Positions 1 through 10,612 of a stretch of DNA of 33,625 nt are shown here, piece by piece; the first letter of the stretch is position 1, and every line of letters begins with the position of its first letter. The DNA comes from Rhizophagus sp. LPA8_4_AMF. Taxonomy: Eukaryota; Glomeromycota; Glomeromycetes; Glomerales; Glomeraceae. The notes below the pieces were generated by a model. The model had not been told where the DNA came from. It saw only the letters and a program-made list of their open reading frames with translations, and ran no database searches. The DNA is taken from NCBI GenBank assembly GCA_021464525.1, contig JADRCO010000447.1, forward strand, positions 1 to 33,625, written 5' to 3'. The translations under genes and the position numbers were made by a program.

Positions 1-117
1 GGATGATCCGGATGATCCGTCAAGGATATCCGGATGATGTAGTTATCCGACTTTCGGATATCTTCTACCAAACTGATCCGACGGATTCGGATAACGGTTG
101 ACGGATTATCCGCGAAT
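1..117. repeat. ATCCG/CGGAT-rich degenerate repeat
   Basis: The first 117 bases consist of closely spaced copies of CGGAT, GGATNATCC and ATCCG on both strands, many overlapping as short palindromes such as ATCCGGAT. The composition is GC-richer than the surrounding AT-rich DNA. No reading frame is maintained. It looks like the edge of a dispersed repeat that continues beyond the window, so its full extent and class cannot be stated. Confidence 0.6.
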
Positions 118-362
118 TGTAACTCTAAATTAAGGTTATTATTAAGAAATTATAAAATGGTGGAAGAGGTAATAAACTATACTTGATTTGCCGTTACACC
201 TGAAAAAATATGTAGATTGAAGTGTAAAGGTGCGTTGTCAACTAAGAGTAAAATCTTTTTATTCTGTATTCTGAAATAACTGTTCATATGGCAAAGCACC
301 TTTTTAAAGATCAAAGAATTCATCTAAATAGTATTGTCAGTTTTCTATGTCCAAAGCATTTT

Positions 363-440
363 ATGAATATCCAATATTATATCTAATACTATATCCAAAC
401 TGTCCAATATTATGTCCAAGTATTGTCCAAGACTGTCCTG
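363..440. repeat. short degenerate tandem repeat (about 12-bp unit)
   Basis: Read on the minus strand, a TTGGACATAATA-like unit recurs about six times with drift (TTGGACAAT, TTGGACAGT, TTGGATATAGTA, TTAGATATAATA). It lies just past the recognisable end of the transposon at 530-1765, so it may be a local expansion in decayed element DNA. The rest of 118-530 shows nothing interpretable. Confidence 0.5.
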
Positions 441-529
441 TGATAACACTGCATCTAAGCTTTGGGATTCACATGATAATGAACAGAAAGCCACCCTAAA
501 TTAATTCGTAAAAGAGGTCGCAAATGCTT

Positions 530-1765
530 TGCATTACTGATTACCTATGGTGTCAGCTTGTCAATTCCTGTTGATATTAACAGAGAGAAGAACTGTTATC
601 CTTATTTTATCCTTTTTTTGGCCAAGAACAGGTTTTGTTGAGAGCGTTTGATTTGATGGCATTCAATAAAAGAGACTTGTTTCATCAAGATTATAAATTC
701 AGTCAAGGGTAAATCGGCTCAATAGTCTGCGCAATTTTGATCATTCTTTCAGAAGAGTTTCTAAAGAAGCACTTCTCGCTTCTCTATGCGTATGATATCT
801 TTGAATATTGTTGCATTTTTTGAACTTATTCAACCATTCATTAGAAAAAACTAAATCACTCTCTTATATATTAAATGCTTGAGCAAAAATCCTGGCTTTT
901 TCCTTAATTAATAAATCTGTTAAGGTAACGTTTCTGGCTATCACATTTTCTACCTACAGGTCCATAGTATGTTCTAATAATGGAAATTTAACCTCTCTAT
1001 ACCTGGGTTTTAGAGACTTCATAAGATATAATGAAGTTTAAAATGTTAAAAAAAAAGACTGCTTGCCTATAAGTTTTATTTGAAATTTCAGCATTAACTA
1101 TGACCTTCCACTTGTTTTTTTCTTTCAGAATTTTAGAAATAATACTTTGGTCAATTATCAAGTTTGGATATTTTCTGTTAAAATACTCAGCAATTTTATA
1201 ATGTTTTTTATTTCTATTAGCTTCTGACCATTCACATATTTGATATTTAATATCATTGCTAATAGCTGTACAGTGTTATTTAGGATATCGGTTAGAAGGC
1301 ATAAGAAGAAAATGTAAGGAGAAGTTTCATAAATATTAGAAGAAAAAAGGCATTTTATCTTCTTATGAAAACATGTGGATTGTGGTAATTTAAGGATCAT
1401 GGTATTTGAACAGATGTTGACAAATCAAATTTGAAAATAGTATGTATTGCAAATTATCGCAAATAATATATGTTGAAATAAATTACAAAATGAAAAATTT
1501 TTTGCAGATGAAAAAGAAAAAATATTTTTTATTTTTCGCCAATCAGATTTTATTTATAACGAATCAGAAATCGGTGATTATAGAGAGGTCAAATTATTTA
1601 TAAAAATGATATGTACATTACAAATCATGTGGTGATGGTGATTATAATTGATTTGTGACTACAGAGAGGTAAATTAACTAAGTTGAAGTCTGTTTCATGC
1701 AATCAGGTTCTTATACAGTATAGAGGTGTGACTATATAGGATGTGACTGTATAAAGGTCCGACTG
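530..1765 (-). mobile_element. decayed pogo/Tigger-type DNA transposon (CENP-B-like transposase fragment)
   Basis: On the minus strand the order is terminal repeat, helix-turn-helix, then the start of the catalytic domain. A CENP-B/pogo-type DNA-binding segment is readable at about 1095-1250 (ICEWSEANRNKKHYKIAEYF, then NRKYPNLIIDQSIISKILKE). A second helix-turn-helix-like segment follows at about 760-1000 (peptides such as AYREARSASLETL). The first catalytic Asp lies in YNLDETSLFYWMPSNQ at about 645-697, followed by a KPVLGQKKDKD segment. Several stops and frame changes separate these pieces, and the downstream D and E/D residues are not recognisable, so the copy is dead and probably 3'-truncated. 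The 5' end is well placed: CAGTCGGACC begins at 1765 next to TA, the usual pogo/Tc1 target dinucleotide. The matching far end was not found. Confidence 0.8.
1566..1765 (-). repeat. terminal and subterminal repeats of the pogo-like element
   Basis: On the plus strand the motif GTGAYTAYAGAGAGGT occurs near 1577 and 1658, and relatives (GTATAGAGGTGTGACTATA, GTGACTGTATAAAGGTCCGA) occur at about 1718-1765. On the minus strand these form the 5' terminal inverted repeat, starting CAGTCGGACCTTTATACAG. Repeated blocks at an end are usual for transposase binding sites. The opposite terminal repeat is absent or unrecognisable. Confidence 0.6.
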
Positions 1766-1767
1766 TA

Positions 1768-2958
1768 TATAAAAGCAAGACAATACACACATGGGGACTT
1801 TTATGAGATGACGAGTGGTTTATTGGGTATCTGACTGGAAGTGTTAAGTAGAGAGCTTTTAAAGATCTGTATTGAATTCATTGTGACATTCTAACTCAAT
1901 AAATGCATTGCTTTATATAAAAAAAAGGTAATAAAAAATTTTAAATATATGTTTTGTAGTGTTTATTTTTTTTGTATATTAAAATTTAGATTAACATTAT
2001 TAGGTATATTTTTGAGCAATTGAGTAAACTTAGGTGTTTACTACTTTTGTTCAAGTAGTGCATTAATGAATTTTTAGAAAAACAGATTTATTAGAAATAG
2101 ATGTATTAATATAGATTAAAAGAATATAGAATTTAAATTGCTTAATTTTACAACTTTTATTTATTATATTTATATACAACTAAATTTATTATCCCTTTAA
2201 CTGTAACTTTGCTAAAATTATTTATAAATTCCAGACAAATATAGCTAAAATACGGATAATCTTAACATATTATTTATATATAATACAATTTAAATTAGAA
2301 GTTATTAAACAGAAATCACAATTTTTTGTTTTACGATCTTTATTTTAAATAACTTTTCTTTAAAGTATTTTTCAGTTGATTTTTTTATTGCATAACTATA
2401 AAAGAATCTTTTTAAAGTTTTATCATTCTTCAAGAATCTTCAGATTAATGTTAATTATATAAGTTTATATATTTTTTATTAACTATAAAACCATCATAGT
2501 ACTAGATATACTTGCTAAATATTGGTATATATGGAAAAATTAAGTATAAGCGGTTGACCAATTGATTTTTTAGGGCATAAATTTTCATTTATTTTACAGC
2601 ATTAATGAAAACTTACACAAATTTATATTTACTTACCATAAAACTTATTTAAATCTACCAAAATTGTTAAAATCATTTTTTATATTAACATTCATCTTTT
2701 AGCATAAATAATGTAAGTAGCAAATAATAGTAATATGATAATGTTAACTTTATCGTGAATAAAGTGAATAAGAATTGTTAAAAGAACCACAAAAGCAAAA
2801 CCAATTAGATACGGAAGATTTGGCAGATTTGCAATATCAACAGTTAATGTAATAAATAGCTATTAATTAAAATTACCAAATAGAAAATTTTATAAATTGT
2901 TTAATAAAGCTTTTTAAAATTGAATGTTAATAATTGAGAATTTAATTAATAGTTCTTT
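1768..2958. other. AT-rich intergenic DNA without recognisable genes
   Basis: This stretch is very AT-rich, with homopolymer runs and stop codons in all frames. I see no coding segment with family resemblance, no tRNA-like structure and no clear repeat ends. The part next to 2959 probably contains the 3' untranslated region and poly(A) signal of the minus-strand gene that follows. Confidence 0.6.
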
Positions 2959-4740
2959 TTAGTCTTTAGAATAATGATGTTCGCCTTCAATATCAGAATT
3001 TGAATTGCTAACATAATCATTATTCTTTCGTGATTCTTTTCTACCATAATCTCCATCTAGTTCACTATCACTAGTATCATTCCTTCTCCTCCTCCTCCTA
3101 TTTTTGTGATAATCACTTTCTTCTGACGATGATCTGATCTTACGAACCCTATCAGCTTCAAAACGAGAATTATTGCGTTCTTCGATACGTCTGTGTGATA
3201 ATTTGTCATGTGAAGGAGATCTATCATCTTCATTGTATCGATGATGTCTTGATGATAAGCCTGTATCTTCATTATAATAATTTCGTGGGGAATAATCCCA
3301 AGCATCATTACGTTTTTCTGAACTAGAAATATCACGCCTTGTCTCAAATTCATTTCGATAACGGGAGCGAACATTTTCCTCTTTGTAATGTGTATATGAA
3401 GGTGGCGAAACACTGCGCAAAGAAGATTTCCTCTCTGAATGTTTAGAGATTTCTTTTGGGCTCCTCTGCCTTCGTCGCGGAGGAGATAAGCTATCATTTC
3501 GATATCTTCGAAAGGATGCAATATCTCGATTTCTTCTTGGAATTGGTGATAAGCTTCCGTCACGATATCTCCTAGAAGAAGGAATACTACTATCTCGATT
3601 TCTTCTACGTGTAAAAGATCCTTCACGTCGTCTTGGAGATCTGGGCATTCTATGATCTTTTTGATTATAATCCCTGTCAGAATAATCATCTTTTTTTCTT
3701 CTTGAAATATTTTCGTTTGTATCACTAACTTCCTGTTTGACATGATGCGAAGTATGATACCGTTTGTTGTGATTATCTCGACTACTATCGCTTTCTGTAT
3801 TGCCACTTTCGCTGTCAGTTGCACTATCACTTGAATTTCTTTTTTTTTAAAAAAAAAAGAATTATAAATAATCCGATTTATAACAAATTTTATTATTCCA
3901 TTAATCTAAAATTTAATAAAACTTACTTCTTTTCACGTCGATTATGATATTTTTTATCTGCATCCTTTTCTATTGAGCGTCTATCCCTTTCACGATGAAT
4001 ACTGCGTTGATTTTCATTTTTATTTCTGTTTGTCTCCCATTTTTTTTCTCGTTCTCTCAATTCATGTTCTCGCTCCTCTAATTTTTTCTGACGTTGTTCA
4101 ATTTCTTTTTCTCGTTGAGCAATTCGTTCACGTTTCTTTTGTTCCTGTAAGTCACGATCAAAAGCTGCACCTTCAACATAATCTTTTGAATTAATACCTA
4201 AAGCTCTCATCATTTTTTCATTCTCCGAAAGCTTAGCTTGAGAGAGATGATGAGTCTGATATTCTTGTATACTAATGAAATTTAAAAGGATTATTAATTA
4301 ATGATATCTGATATAACTTGATAATTATAAAGTATTATAAATATCAAACTTTTTGTTATCCTTAACGATATCAATTGACTTGAGCATTGATTGTCGAAAC
4401 GCATCAACTTCTTCTTCGATTTCTTTTTCAGATCTCCTGTGAAAAATAATTAATGATTTAACAGCAATTTATCAAAATATTAAAAATATGTTAATATTTA
4501 CCCAGCTTCCTCAAGTTTTTGTTGAAGAGAGATACATTTTAACTCAACCTGTCTCTTTTTTTCATGATCCAGTATTTCTTGATTAGGTTTCCGATTAGCA
4601 AATGCAAAAGAATTTGCTTTAGCTTCATCTAAAGTTTCAATTTGAATATCTTTGCGAGGTCTGATAAAAGAGAGGTTACGAACTACATAACCATTTGTTC
4701 CAGACCCGCGAGGCGTAGAAAGACCTACGTTTCCGTACAT
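2959..4740 (-). CDS. cwc21: Cwc21/SRRM2-type spliceosomal SR protein (cwf21 domain)
   Basis: Four exons on the minus strand: 4502-4740, 4350-4436, 3927-4271 and 2959-3838, giving 516 aa. The N-terminus MYGNVGLSTPRGSGTNGYV is the hallmark of the Cwc21/SRRM2 family, which binds Prp8 and Snu114 in the activated spliceosome. It is followed by the conserved PNQEILDHEKKRQVELKC stretch. A cwf21-type helix (about residues 80-110, EIEEEVDAFRQSML) comes next, then a charged coiled coil rich in EKRE repeats (about 140-220). The C-terminal half is arginine/serine-rich with many SPRR, RRYRD and SLSP motifs typical of SR proteins. It is far longer than yeast Cwc21 (135 aa) and resembles the metazoan SRm300 plan in miniature. 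The second intron uses a weak GTTTGA donor, inferred from phase and homology. Expected location is the nucleus. Confidence 0.88.
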
Positions 4741-4903
4741 GTTTGCCGTTTATGTTGAATTTTGTAAGATTAAGATTGAAAGTAGTTAAGTAGGTTTCAC
4801 TCGGGCAATTACTAATCCATGTGAATCTTACAGTGTTACAAAAACATACAGCGTCGCCCGAAAAATGGTAGCCAGATTTACATGCCGGTTCTTAAGAATT
4901 ATT

Positions 4904-4974
4904 TGTCACATAGTGTCACATCCAAACAAGGGACGAAATTTAAAAATTCTAATTGTCACCCATAACTTGTCACC
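4904..4974 (-). promoter_or_regulatory. cluster of four TGTCAC motifs upstream of the cwc21-like gene
   Basis: TGTCAC (GTGACA on the gene's strand) occurs at 4904, 4914, 4954 and 4969, about 160-235 bp upstream of the start codon at 4740, in a 376-bp gap that also holds the 3' end of the RRM gene. Four copies of one hexamer in 71 bp is unlikely by chance in AT-rich DNA. The binding factor is unknown. Confidence 0.35.
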
Positions 4975-5116
4975 TGCTAAAATTATATAAAACCCGACTG
5001 CTACAACCTACTTCCGTGGAAATTCCTAAATTACAGCAAATTTGCACAGTAAAAATAACAACAACCCGATAAGAATTTAGACAAAAACTTTGTCGATTTA
5101 TTCTTTAAAATATCCT

Positions 5117-6300
5117 TTATTTTTTTGCGTATGTGATCTTGAGTTTGTGATCTGGCGCTATAGGATAGTTAGATAAAGCCTCTTTGGCAATCATGGCTTG
5201 TGGTTCAGTGTCATATTCAACAAACGCTATACCCTTCGCTGGATGGATCGAGCGAACTTCTTTAAAGCCAGAATACCTATGATTATTTGGCGTGTTTTAG
5301 ATTAATAATTGAGAAATAACAATACAAACGAAGAAAGAAATTGAATAACATACTGTCCAAAAAATGTGGTTAGAACAGGTCCTGTTATATCGTTTGGCAA
5401 GTTTTGCAAGAAGAGAATATTGTTTGGAGGAAGGTATTCGTCCGGGATGTTGCCAACTGCTGGTACTTGATGTCCAAAATGATACATCGATGCTATTAAA
5501 ATATGTTTCACTATTAAAAATGAATTCTTTAAGGTGATATGAAGATGAATTATATAATACCTCCAGGAATAGTTGATGTTCCAGACTGAAATGAAGCCGC
5601 GTTATTTGCTTTAAATTTCTTTGTTGGAGGTTCTTTGGCGCGTTTCTCTAATTGAATGAACAAATTAATTATTCATTAAAAAATTAATCTAAATTTCTGA
5701 ATCCAACGTACCTTTGGCCTCTAATCTTTGACGTTTATGTTCTTCAATAGTTCCATCGAGAATAGCGGTAGCATCCGATTTTGCTTTCGCGTATTGGATA
5801 ACCTAAAAAAGACAAATAGATCTAAATTTTCAAAGTTTTAATAATAAATAGAATAAATTAGCGAATTAGTTACCATTGGCTTTCCCTGTAAAGCGAATCC
5901 TTGAACTCCTTTGATTGCACTTGTGGCACTTTCTTGTTCTTTAAATACAACAAACGCTTGTCCACGCATTCTAAAGTTATTATGCGCAACTATATCCAAG
6001 ATTTCACCATACTGTTCGAAAATGGTTGATAAGGCTTTCTTCAGAGCTAATAATAAATAGGTTAAAAGTCTTTAAAACTTTCTGTATATTTAACAAATAT
6101 TTAATACCTGGTAACTTTATTTTCTCATTAAGATTATTAATATAAATTGTGTTGTTTGGTGTTGTGCATGGCGGCTGTTTTGGTGCTGGTGGTGGTAAAA
6201 CAGGTGTGGGAACGTTAGGTATACCTGGTTGCGGAATATTGAATGCAGCCGGCGGCACATATATTGAAGGGTTCGCTCCTGCTGTAGGTGGTGCAGACAT
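5117..6300 (-). CDS. U2 snRNP B''/U1A-type protein with two RRM domains
   Basis: Six exons on the minus strand: 6108-6300, 5874-6046, 5712-5802, 5561-5647, 5354-5492 and 5117-5276, giving 280 aa. A proline-rich N-terminal tail of about 47 residues precedes RRM1 (about 50-128), which has RNP2 IYINNL and RNP1 MRGQAFVVF. The basic linker (RQRLEAKERAKEPPTKKFK) and RRM2 (about 200-278; ILFLQNLP, KGIAFVEY) match the U1A/U2B''/Snf family, which binds stem-loops of U1 or U2 snRNA through RRM1. The start is the first ATG in frame with conserved sequence. Whether it serves U1, U2 or both cannot be decided from sequence alone; the order and spacing of domains fit either. It is transcribed toward the cwc21-like gene with 376 bp between the two coding regions. 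Confidence 0.88.
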
Positions 6301-6451
6301 TGCTAGTAGAAAAACTTTACAGTTTACATATATAGGGTAATGTTGAATTATTTGCTGTTATATATTACGTAAAAATTGATCAGTTGCAGTGTTACACGCA
6401 ATCTCACTAATATATTTCCAATTGATTTAGTCTAATTTTAAATTGTTCATT
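6301..6451. promoter_or_regulatory. bidirectional promoter between the RRM gene and the adrenodoxin reductase gene
   Basis: The two start codons (6300 minus, 6452 plus) are only 151 bp apart, so this interval must hold both 5' untranslated regions and the core promoters. It is AT-rich with no clear TATA box or repeated motif that I could assign. Confidence 0.5.
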
Positions 6452-8204
6452 ATGTTAGGACGATCGAAACACCTTTTCAAAACGCCGTTTAAATTATGGA
6501 GTTTTCCGATTTTGCAAGACACGTTAGCTCATGTGAATAAGAAAAAATATTCTACTTTTAATACGAGTTCTTCACCCTTTCATTTAGCTGTTATTGGAAG
6601 TGGGCCGGCAGGCTTTTACACGGCCTATCGCGTGCTGAAAGAACATCCAAATACGTTAGTAGATATGTACGAAGCTCTTCCTATTCCATTTGGGCTGGTT
6701 CGGTACGGTGTAGCTCCGGATCATCCAGAAGTTAAGGTATTTATTGTACTTAAAAGTAATTCAAAGACAGATATCTGTGGGTAACCTCTATTCAATAGAA
6801 CGTTCAAAATAGGTTTGAAGAAGTTGCAAAAGATTCGCGTTTTACTTTCATCGGTAATGTTAAGTATGGTGAAGACCTCACGTTAAAAGATCTAAAATTA
6901 CAGTATGATGCTATTGTGTTTTCATATGGAGCGAGCCAAGAAAAAACTCTTGGTATTAGGAATGAGAATGAACCTATTAAGAATATTTTTTCTGCACGAG
7001 CTTTTGTTGGTTGGTATAATGGTCTACCACAATATCGAGATTTAGAACCTGATTTAACTTGCTCCGATACTGCTGTAGTTATTGGACAGGGAAATGTGGC
7101 ATTAGATGTTAGTAGAATATTATTGACGGATATTGTGGAATTGAGCAAAACCGATATAACAGAATATGCTCAGGAAACACTCAAAAATAGTCAAATAAGA
7201 AATGTTATTATTGTAGGAAGAAGAGGACCTCTGCAGGTTTGGTATTTTGTAGATGATCACAGAATCAGTCGAATTAATATTTGATTTTCACCTTTACCGC
7301 CTTTATTCATATTCATTCATAAAGTATAGGTTTCTTTTACTGCCAAAGAACTTCGTGAAATGATGAATTTACCAAATACGAAATTTTATACAGATTTCGA
7401 ATTGATAAAAAATGAACTTTCTACGAATGTTGATATAATTTCGAAAGATCGTCCTTTGAAACGATTAATGCAAATATTAGAGAAAGGAATGGAGAATACT
7501 AGCGGTTATAAATCATGGTCACTCAAATTTTTAAGAAGTCCTGATGAATTCCTCGTGCATGAAAATGACGATCCTTCTCGACCAAAATTTGTACGTGCAG
7601 TTAGATTCCATATCAATAGATTAGAAGGTCCATTAGAAAATCGCGTTTCTGTTCCAACTGGAGAAATGGAAGAATTAGAAACAGGTCTTGTCCTTAAAAG
7701 TGTAGGATATAAGAGTATACCCCTAGAAGGTTTACCTTTTGATGAAAATAAAAGTATTGTCCCTAATAATAAGGGGAAAATATTGGACAATGATAATAAT
7801 GAGGTATACTTGATTTTATTAAAGTATGTTTTTTTAATGTTGTTCAATGATGATGATTACTTCATTTATGATTAAAGCAACCGGGTTTGTATGTCGCTGG
7901 ATGGTTAAAACGTGGCCCCCAGGGTGTTATAGCAACAACTATGTATGACGCGTATGAGACAGCAGAAGTTATTGTATCAGATATTAAGCAGAATAAGCCA
8001 ATGCTTTCAAAAGATACTTTTAACGCCACTAAATATGGATCTAAAGTTATAATTCCGATTCTTCATCAACGTGGCATAAGAACTGTTTCATATAAGGATT
8101 GGAAAAAAATAGAAGAAAAAGAGAATGAGGCAGGAAGAGCAAAACATAAACCGAGAGAAAAATTTGGAAGAGTTGAAGATGCAATGCAAGTATTAGACAC
8201 ATGA
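6452..8204 (+). CDS. arh1: mitochondrial NADPH:adrenodoxin/ferredoxin oxidoreductase
   Basis: Four exons: 6452-6736, 6799-7236, 7330-7803 and 7878-8204, giving 507 aa. The enzyme passes electrons from NADPH through FAD to mitochondrial ferredoxin (Yah1) for iron-sulfur cluster and heme A synthesis. Evidence is the FAD-binding GSGPAGFYTAYRVL (about residues 53-66), the family signature PFGLVRYGVAPDHPEVK, the NADPH-binding GQGNVALDVSRIL, the GRRGPLQ motif and the C-terminal GWLKRGPQGVI. The first 40 residues are basic and hydroxylated without acidic clusters, consistent with a mitochondrial presequence. Translation starts at the ATG at 6452. The exon 1-2 join gives EVKNVQNRFEEVA, which matches the family and rules out a later acceptor AG at 6812. 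Length agrees with other fungal homologues. Confidence 0.94.
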
Positions 8205-9393
8205 TATAAAGTCCACACATTAAGCTACTGTTTCATTGTTTATAAATTAGGTAATTCTACACCTAACCAGTAATACAAGCCAGTTTGAGCATGATAATTT
8301 ATTAGACAGAAATATTATACATTCGATTTTTTTATAATGAATTGATGTATAAAAATGTAGTGACAACTTGTATAATAAATTTGCCACGAGTTATTGGTCT
8401 AAACCGCTAACCACCAAAACGATGATCATAGTTGAACTTCTGACAAGAATTGCTAATCGTACTGTACAAATCTAACAGATTTTTTGATCGTCTAATTCCT
8501 AGATTCGACGTACGTATAGTAATAAACAGCCATAAACAAATTTGAAAACGAGTGTACTCTCATACTATGTTAATGGCAAAAAAAAAGAAACTATTAAAAC
8601 AAATTATCAACCTTTTTAACTTTTTAGCGTATGATAAAGATGTAATACGAATTCTTATGGATAAAGCGTATTTCCGATCACGAGAAAGGTTACCCATCGT
8701 AAAACTTATTAAACGAGAAATTTCTAAAACTTGAATTTACCATGGTTTATACCATGGTAACGCGCTTTGGAATGCGCGTCTACGTTAGCCGCGTTACCAT
8801 GGTTACCCAATTTAATGATCAACAAATTTGATTTTATACTTGTATTACATTACTATACCCAAATTTTTTAATGTGTGCACGTGCTATAACTCCTATAACT
8901 CCAATTCTCCAATTAAAGAATCTTTGATGCTAATACGTTTGAAGGAAATTAGGAAATGATGTTAATGATTACTTGAAAGAGACAAAGTCAATTCTGATAA
9001 GAGTCATTGAAATATCAAGAAATATCGCTTTTATACCTAATAATAAATATAAAAGGAAATTTCGTTTTCTAAATCTCGATAATTCTTTGCTTGATTACAC
9101 TTAGAACATTGATTTATTTCCAACTTTCAGATGCTGATCTAATCTGATAGAGCTGTAAATTTTTAATGTCAACGAATGGAATAAATCCGGACTTGATGCA
9201 AAAAACAATCAGTCTTAATTCTTAAACTGATCTATAGAAAATAGTAGTTTGCATGAAGTTAGAAAAACAATTCGTAAAGACAGTTAGGGAAATAATTATA
9301 AGTCATTAAATAAATTATCAATAATTTGTGATCTGCATATTATTAAGCGAGTGCATATAAAAAGTATAAATTTTATTTTTACTTTTGTTAAAA
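8205..9393. other. intergenic region with a palindromic hairpin, no convincing gene
   Basis: Between the adrenodoxin reductase stop and the CENP-H-like start I find no frame with recognisable homology. The longest candidate is a 55-codon lysine-rich frame from the ATG at 8567 to 8734, with no known motif and AT-rich codon use like the noncoding flanks. The perfect inverted repeat at 8751-8803 is the only distinct structure. Confidence 0.5.
8751..8803. repeat. perfect 14-bp inverted repeat with a nested hairpin
   Basis: ACCATGGTAACGCG at 8751-8764 is exactly complementary to CGCGTTACCATGGT at 8790-8803, with a 25-nt loop. Each arm itself contains the palindrome ACCATGGT. An alternative hairpin pairs ACGCGC (8760-8765) with GCGCGT (8774-8779). 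A further CCATGG copy lies at 8740-8745. The GC-rich block stands out from its AT-rich surroundings and could be a small MITE remnant, a protein-binding palindrome or a cruciform site. Confidence 0.6.
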
Positions 9394-10307
9394 ATGTCTT
9401 TGGAAGCTATTATTGAATCTGCTAATTTACTGTTACAAACTACGTTGAATGCAAATATTGGCTTCACAGAAATATCTATTAACAAAGAAAAATTTATTTT
9501 CACATGCAAAGAGGAGGAAATATTAAAATTAGCAACGCGTTTGGAATTGTTAAGGAAACAAATACGTGTTTTACAATATACATTACAAAGAAAAAGATGT
9601 ATAGAACATTTCGAGTCCTCGGACCTTAACGGAGAAAACGTAGAAACTTCTTTGGAAGAACGAAATAAAGAGAAAAAAAGTGTGTACGCGGCTTTAAATA
9701 CAAAAAATCGAGTTAAAGATAAAGCTGCAGAAAAGTAATTTACTGTTCTTTATTCTTTTAAATACTTGACTATAAATAACATTAATTTTATATCTTCAAG
9801 TACTGAAATAGGGCGAGTCATAATGACTTCTCTTTTTTCCGATGGAAACAAGACATCTTATGAAAGTTGTCTCAATGAGATGATAAATCATCGTGATATC
9901 CTTGTATCTGGATTCCTGAAATCACATCAAGAGCTTCTTGGTATACAATATGAGTTGACAAATCTTAAAAAAGCTGTTATTGGTTTGTTTTTTTTCTTTA
10001 TTAATAGAAACTATTATTTATAAAATATTGATTATTTCCCCTATTTCATTTAGTTCGGCATATAGAAAATAGAATATTGATGAGGCAAATTAACGAAATT
10101 ACTTCTAAACCAATGACAAAGTATTATGAAAGTTCAGGAAATAATCAAGCTGAAATTTCACAACTAAAAATAAATTTGACGAATGCAAGATCAAAGAGAG
10201 AAATTGTCCGAAATGTTTTACAGGGATTAATTCTTGAAAGTGGAGTTGAATGGGCGGACGATGAACATCTATTGAAGTTAATGCTTGTTATTGGAGAAGA
10301 AATTTGA
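9394..10307 (+). CDS. CENP-H-like inner kinetochore protein
   Basis: Three exons: 9394-9734, 9801-9982 and 10054-10307, giving 258 aa. The protein is mostly predicted coiled coil, rich in Leu, Glu and Lys. It ends with a conserved block reading VRNVLQGLILESGVEWADDE (from about residue 226), which resembles the C-terminal signature of CENP-H (Fta3 in fission yeast). CENP-H is part of the constitutive centromere-associated network, where it pairs with CENP-K. The exon 1-2 join uses the AG at 9799-9800; the later AG breaks the frame. The exon 2-3 join (LKKAVIVRHIEN) uses a GTTTGT donor. The start is the first ATG of the frame. The family call rests mainly on the C-terminal motif and the architecture, because CENP-H sequences diverge quickly. 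Confidence 0.68.
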
Positions 10308-10612
10308 AATTAAGCAACAATTATCATCAGAATAAATATATTTGATATAAACTTATAAATAACATATAGTAAAATGCATTTTTTACAATAACTCAGTCAA
10401 TATTAATACTAGAAAGGTGCAATTCTTTCGAAGAATACAAAGTCTTTGATAACATAAATTGTTGGTATTTGTCGTAAATACTATTTTTGTTGAGCTAATT
10501 TAAATTCTATTTTCATTGGCCATGATAATCAATTATGAGTAATAAATGATCTACAGTTTGTTAAAATATTCGCGCCATTTTTTTTTCTGAGGAAAAATTA
10601 TTTATTTAAATC
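10308..10612. other. intergenic gap between the CENP-H-like gene and mip1
   Basis: This 305-bp gap between two plus-strand genes must contain the 3' end of the first transcript and the promoter of mip1. One perfect short hairpin, ATTCTT-TCG-AAGAAT, lies at 10422-10436. Nothing else is recognisable. Confidence 0.4.

Noticed and set aside
1158-1400. 80-codon open frame on the minus strand
   Set aside because: A different frame of the same DNA encodes the pogo/CENP-B helix-turn-helix segment, so this frame is a shadow.
3057-3830. Long open frame overlapping the SR-rich exon of the cwc21-like gene
   Set aside because: It is the same-strand shifted frame of the repetitive RS region; the other frame has the SR repeats and joins in phase to upstream exons.
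6799-6814. Acceptor AG at 6811-6812 as the start of arh1 exon 2
   Set aside because: Using it deletes the NVQNRF residues and breaks agreement with the family; the AG at 6797-6798 keeps the frame and the conserved sequence.
8567-8734. Small lysine-rich protein gene
   Set aside because: 55 codons, no homology recognised, no splice partners and AT-rich composition; insufficient support for a gene call.
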